Source: JBAXPW01 sp037132015 (lineage in GTDB: Bacteria; Patescibacteriota; Microgenomatia; UBA1406; GWC2-37-13). Taken from it: a stretch of 23,918 bases of DNA. The stretch lies in assembly GCA_037132015.1 (NCBI GenBank), contig JBAXPW010000019.1, forward strand, positions 1 through 23,918, read 5' to 3'. Positions 23,607-23,918 of this stretch are shown in pieces. Every line of letters starts with the position of its first letter. The first letter of the stretch is position 1. The position numbers and the translations under genes were made by a program. Under the pieces are notes generated by a model, which saw only the letters and a program-made list of their open reading frames with translations, had not been told where the DNA came from and searched no databases.

Positions 23607-23867
23607 TTATCCTGTTGTGAGACCAATTCGTTGCATACGTTGCATACCATACTCCTCAACAAAATGAATCAAGTATTTAATAATGTATTGATTGTTAATT
23701 GTTTTTTGCATATACAACGCATCTGATATATATTCTAATAATGGTGCATATTCAGATGTTTTTTGAATAGGTATTCCCAATTGATCTACTCCTCTCATAA
23801 ATCGCAATACTGATATAGTTTTAACTAAAGAATCATATAACCGTTCTTCATATATATCTTTGTTCAA
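23607..23867 (-). CDS. Small protein of unknown function
   Basis: 86 residues from a TTG at 23867. Upstream of this TTG lies AAGGGGA with a 7-nt gap, and further up an AAGGAG, so the codon is a credible start. There is no in-frame ATG, and the frame stays open to the window edge, so a longer gene that begins outside cannot be excluded. The protein is mostly helical and polar (LYDSLVKTISVLRFMRGVDQ, LLEYISDALYMQK, FVEEYGMQRMQ), without membrane segment or known motif. It converges with the MFS gene, with five bases between the stops. Confidence 0.5.
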   Translation of the reverse strand: MNKDIYEERLYDSLVKTISVLRFMRGVDQLGIPIQKTSEYAPLLEYISDALYMQKTINNQYIIKYLIHFVEEYGMQRMQRIGLTTG

Positions 23868-23918
23868 ATCATATTCCCCTTTATTTATACTCCTTATAAT
23901 ATATAAAATTGTATTCTG

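Noticed and set aside
1..23918. UGA recoding as in Gracilibacteria/SR1
   Set aside because: Several genes, such as those ending at 5301 and 13971, stop at TGA at the family's normal length, and no in-frame TGA occurs in conserved genes.
1..23918. A toxin-antitoxin, phage-defence or mobile-element system
   Set aside because: I examined the small genes and gaps on both strands and saw no nuclease, reverse transcriptase, integrase, transposase or paired small-gene signature.

Overview
The window looks like a piece of a small-genome, AT-rich bacterium, most probably a member of the Candidate Phyla Radiation (Patescibacteria, Microgenomates-like). That placement is an inference. It rests on the protein types: Cys-rich surface proteins with Pro/Thr linkers, TMTC-like membrane glycosyltransferases with C-terminal TPRs, many family 2 glycosyltransferases, a short alpha-glucan phosphorylase, and small single-TM paralogues of unknown function. 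Few genes have a Shine-Dalgarno sequence, and TGA is used as a normal stop. I found no rRNA, tRNA, CRISPR array, transposase or phage gene.

Layout. 1-722: 3' part of a Cys-rich surface protein. 813-4137 (minus): translation factor LepA and pyruvate kinase, each apparently with its own promoter, with a clear rho-independent terminator behind pyruvate kinase. 4267-8713: a membrane-anchored family 2 glycosyltransferase, a ferredoxin-like protein that has lost two cluster cysteines, two duplicated single-TM proteins (minus), and a cobalamin-binding radical SAM enzyme. 8749-10569 (minus): a TMTC-like glycosyltransferase with an N-terminal DNA-binding-like segment. 10613-20486: a surface-glycan region with a methyltransferase, a dolichol-phosphate-mannose-synthase-like glycosyltransferase, a 2-hydroxyacid dehydrogenase, a Wzm/Wzt-type ABC exporter, a GT39-like membrane glycosyltransferase, an FkbM methyltransferase, a CDP-paratose-2-epimerase-like enzyme, and GT4 and GT2 glycosyltransferases. 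20571-23867: alpha-glucan phosphorylase, a TetA-like MFS transporter and a small unknown gene on the other strand.

How the genes may work together. The 10.6-20.5 kb block reads as an accessory cluster for making a methylated, epimerised glycan on a lipid carrier. Its assembly would be completed by family 2/4 and GT-C enzymes, with export through a two-component ABC transporter. The three genes between about 16.3 and 19.6 kb are noticeably more AT-rich than the rest and look like the variable part. The TMTC-like enzyme could glycosylate surface proteins, for which the Pro/Thr linker of the first gene would be a plausible substrate. Pyruvate kinase and alpha-glucan phosphorylase belong to central and storage-carbon metabolism.

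The most striking window-wide signal is regulatory. Many genes carry a good -10 hexamer ending only 6-11 nt before the start codon and have no ribosome binding site, so transcripts are probably leaderless or nearly so. Other points worth attention are the ferredoxin-like protein with two of four cysteines, a tandem gene duplication that copied a divergent promoter, a 42-bp tandem repeat translated in the radical SAM N-terminus, and atypical residues in pyruvate kinase and the epimerase.
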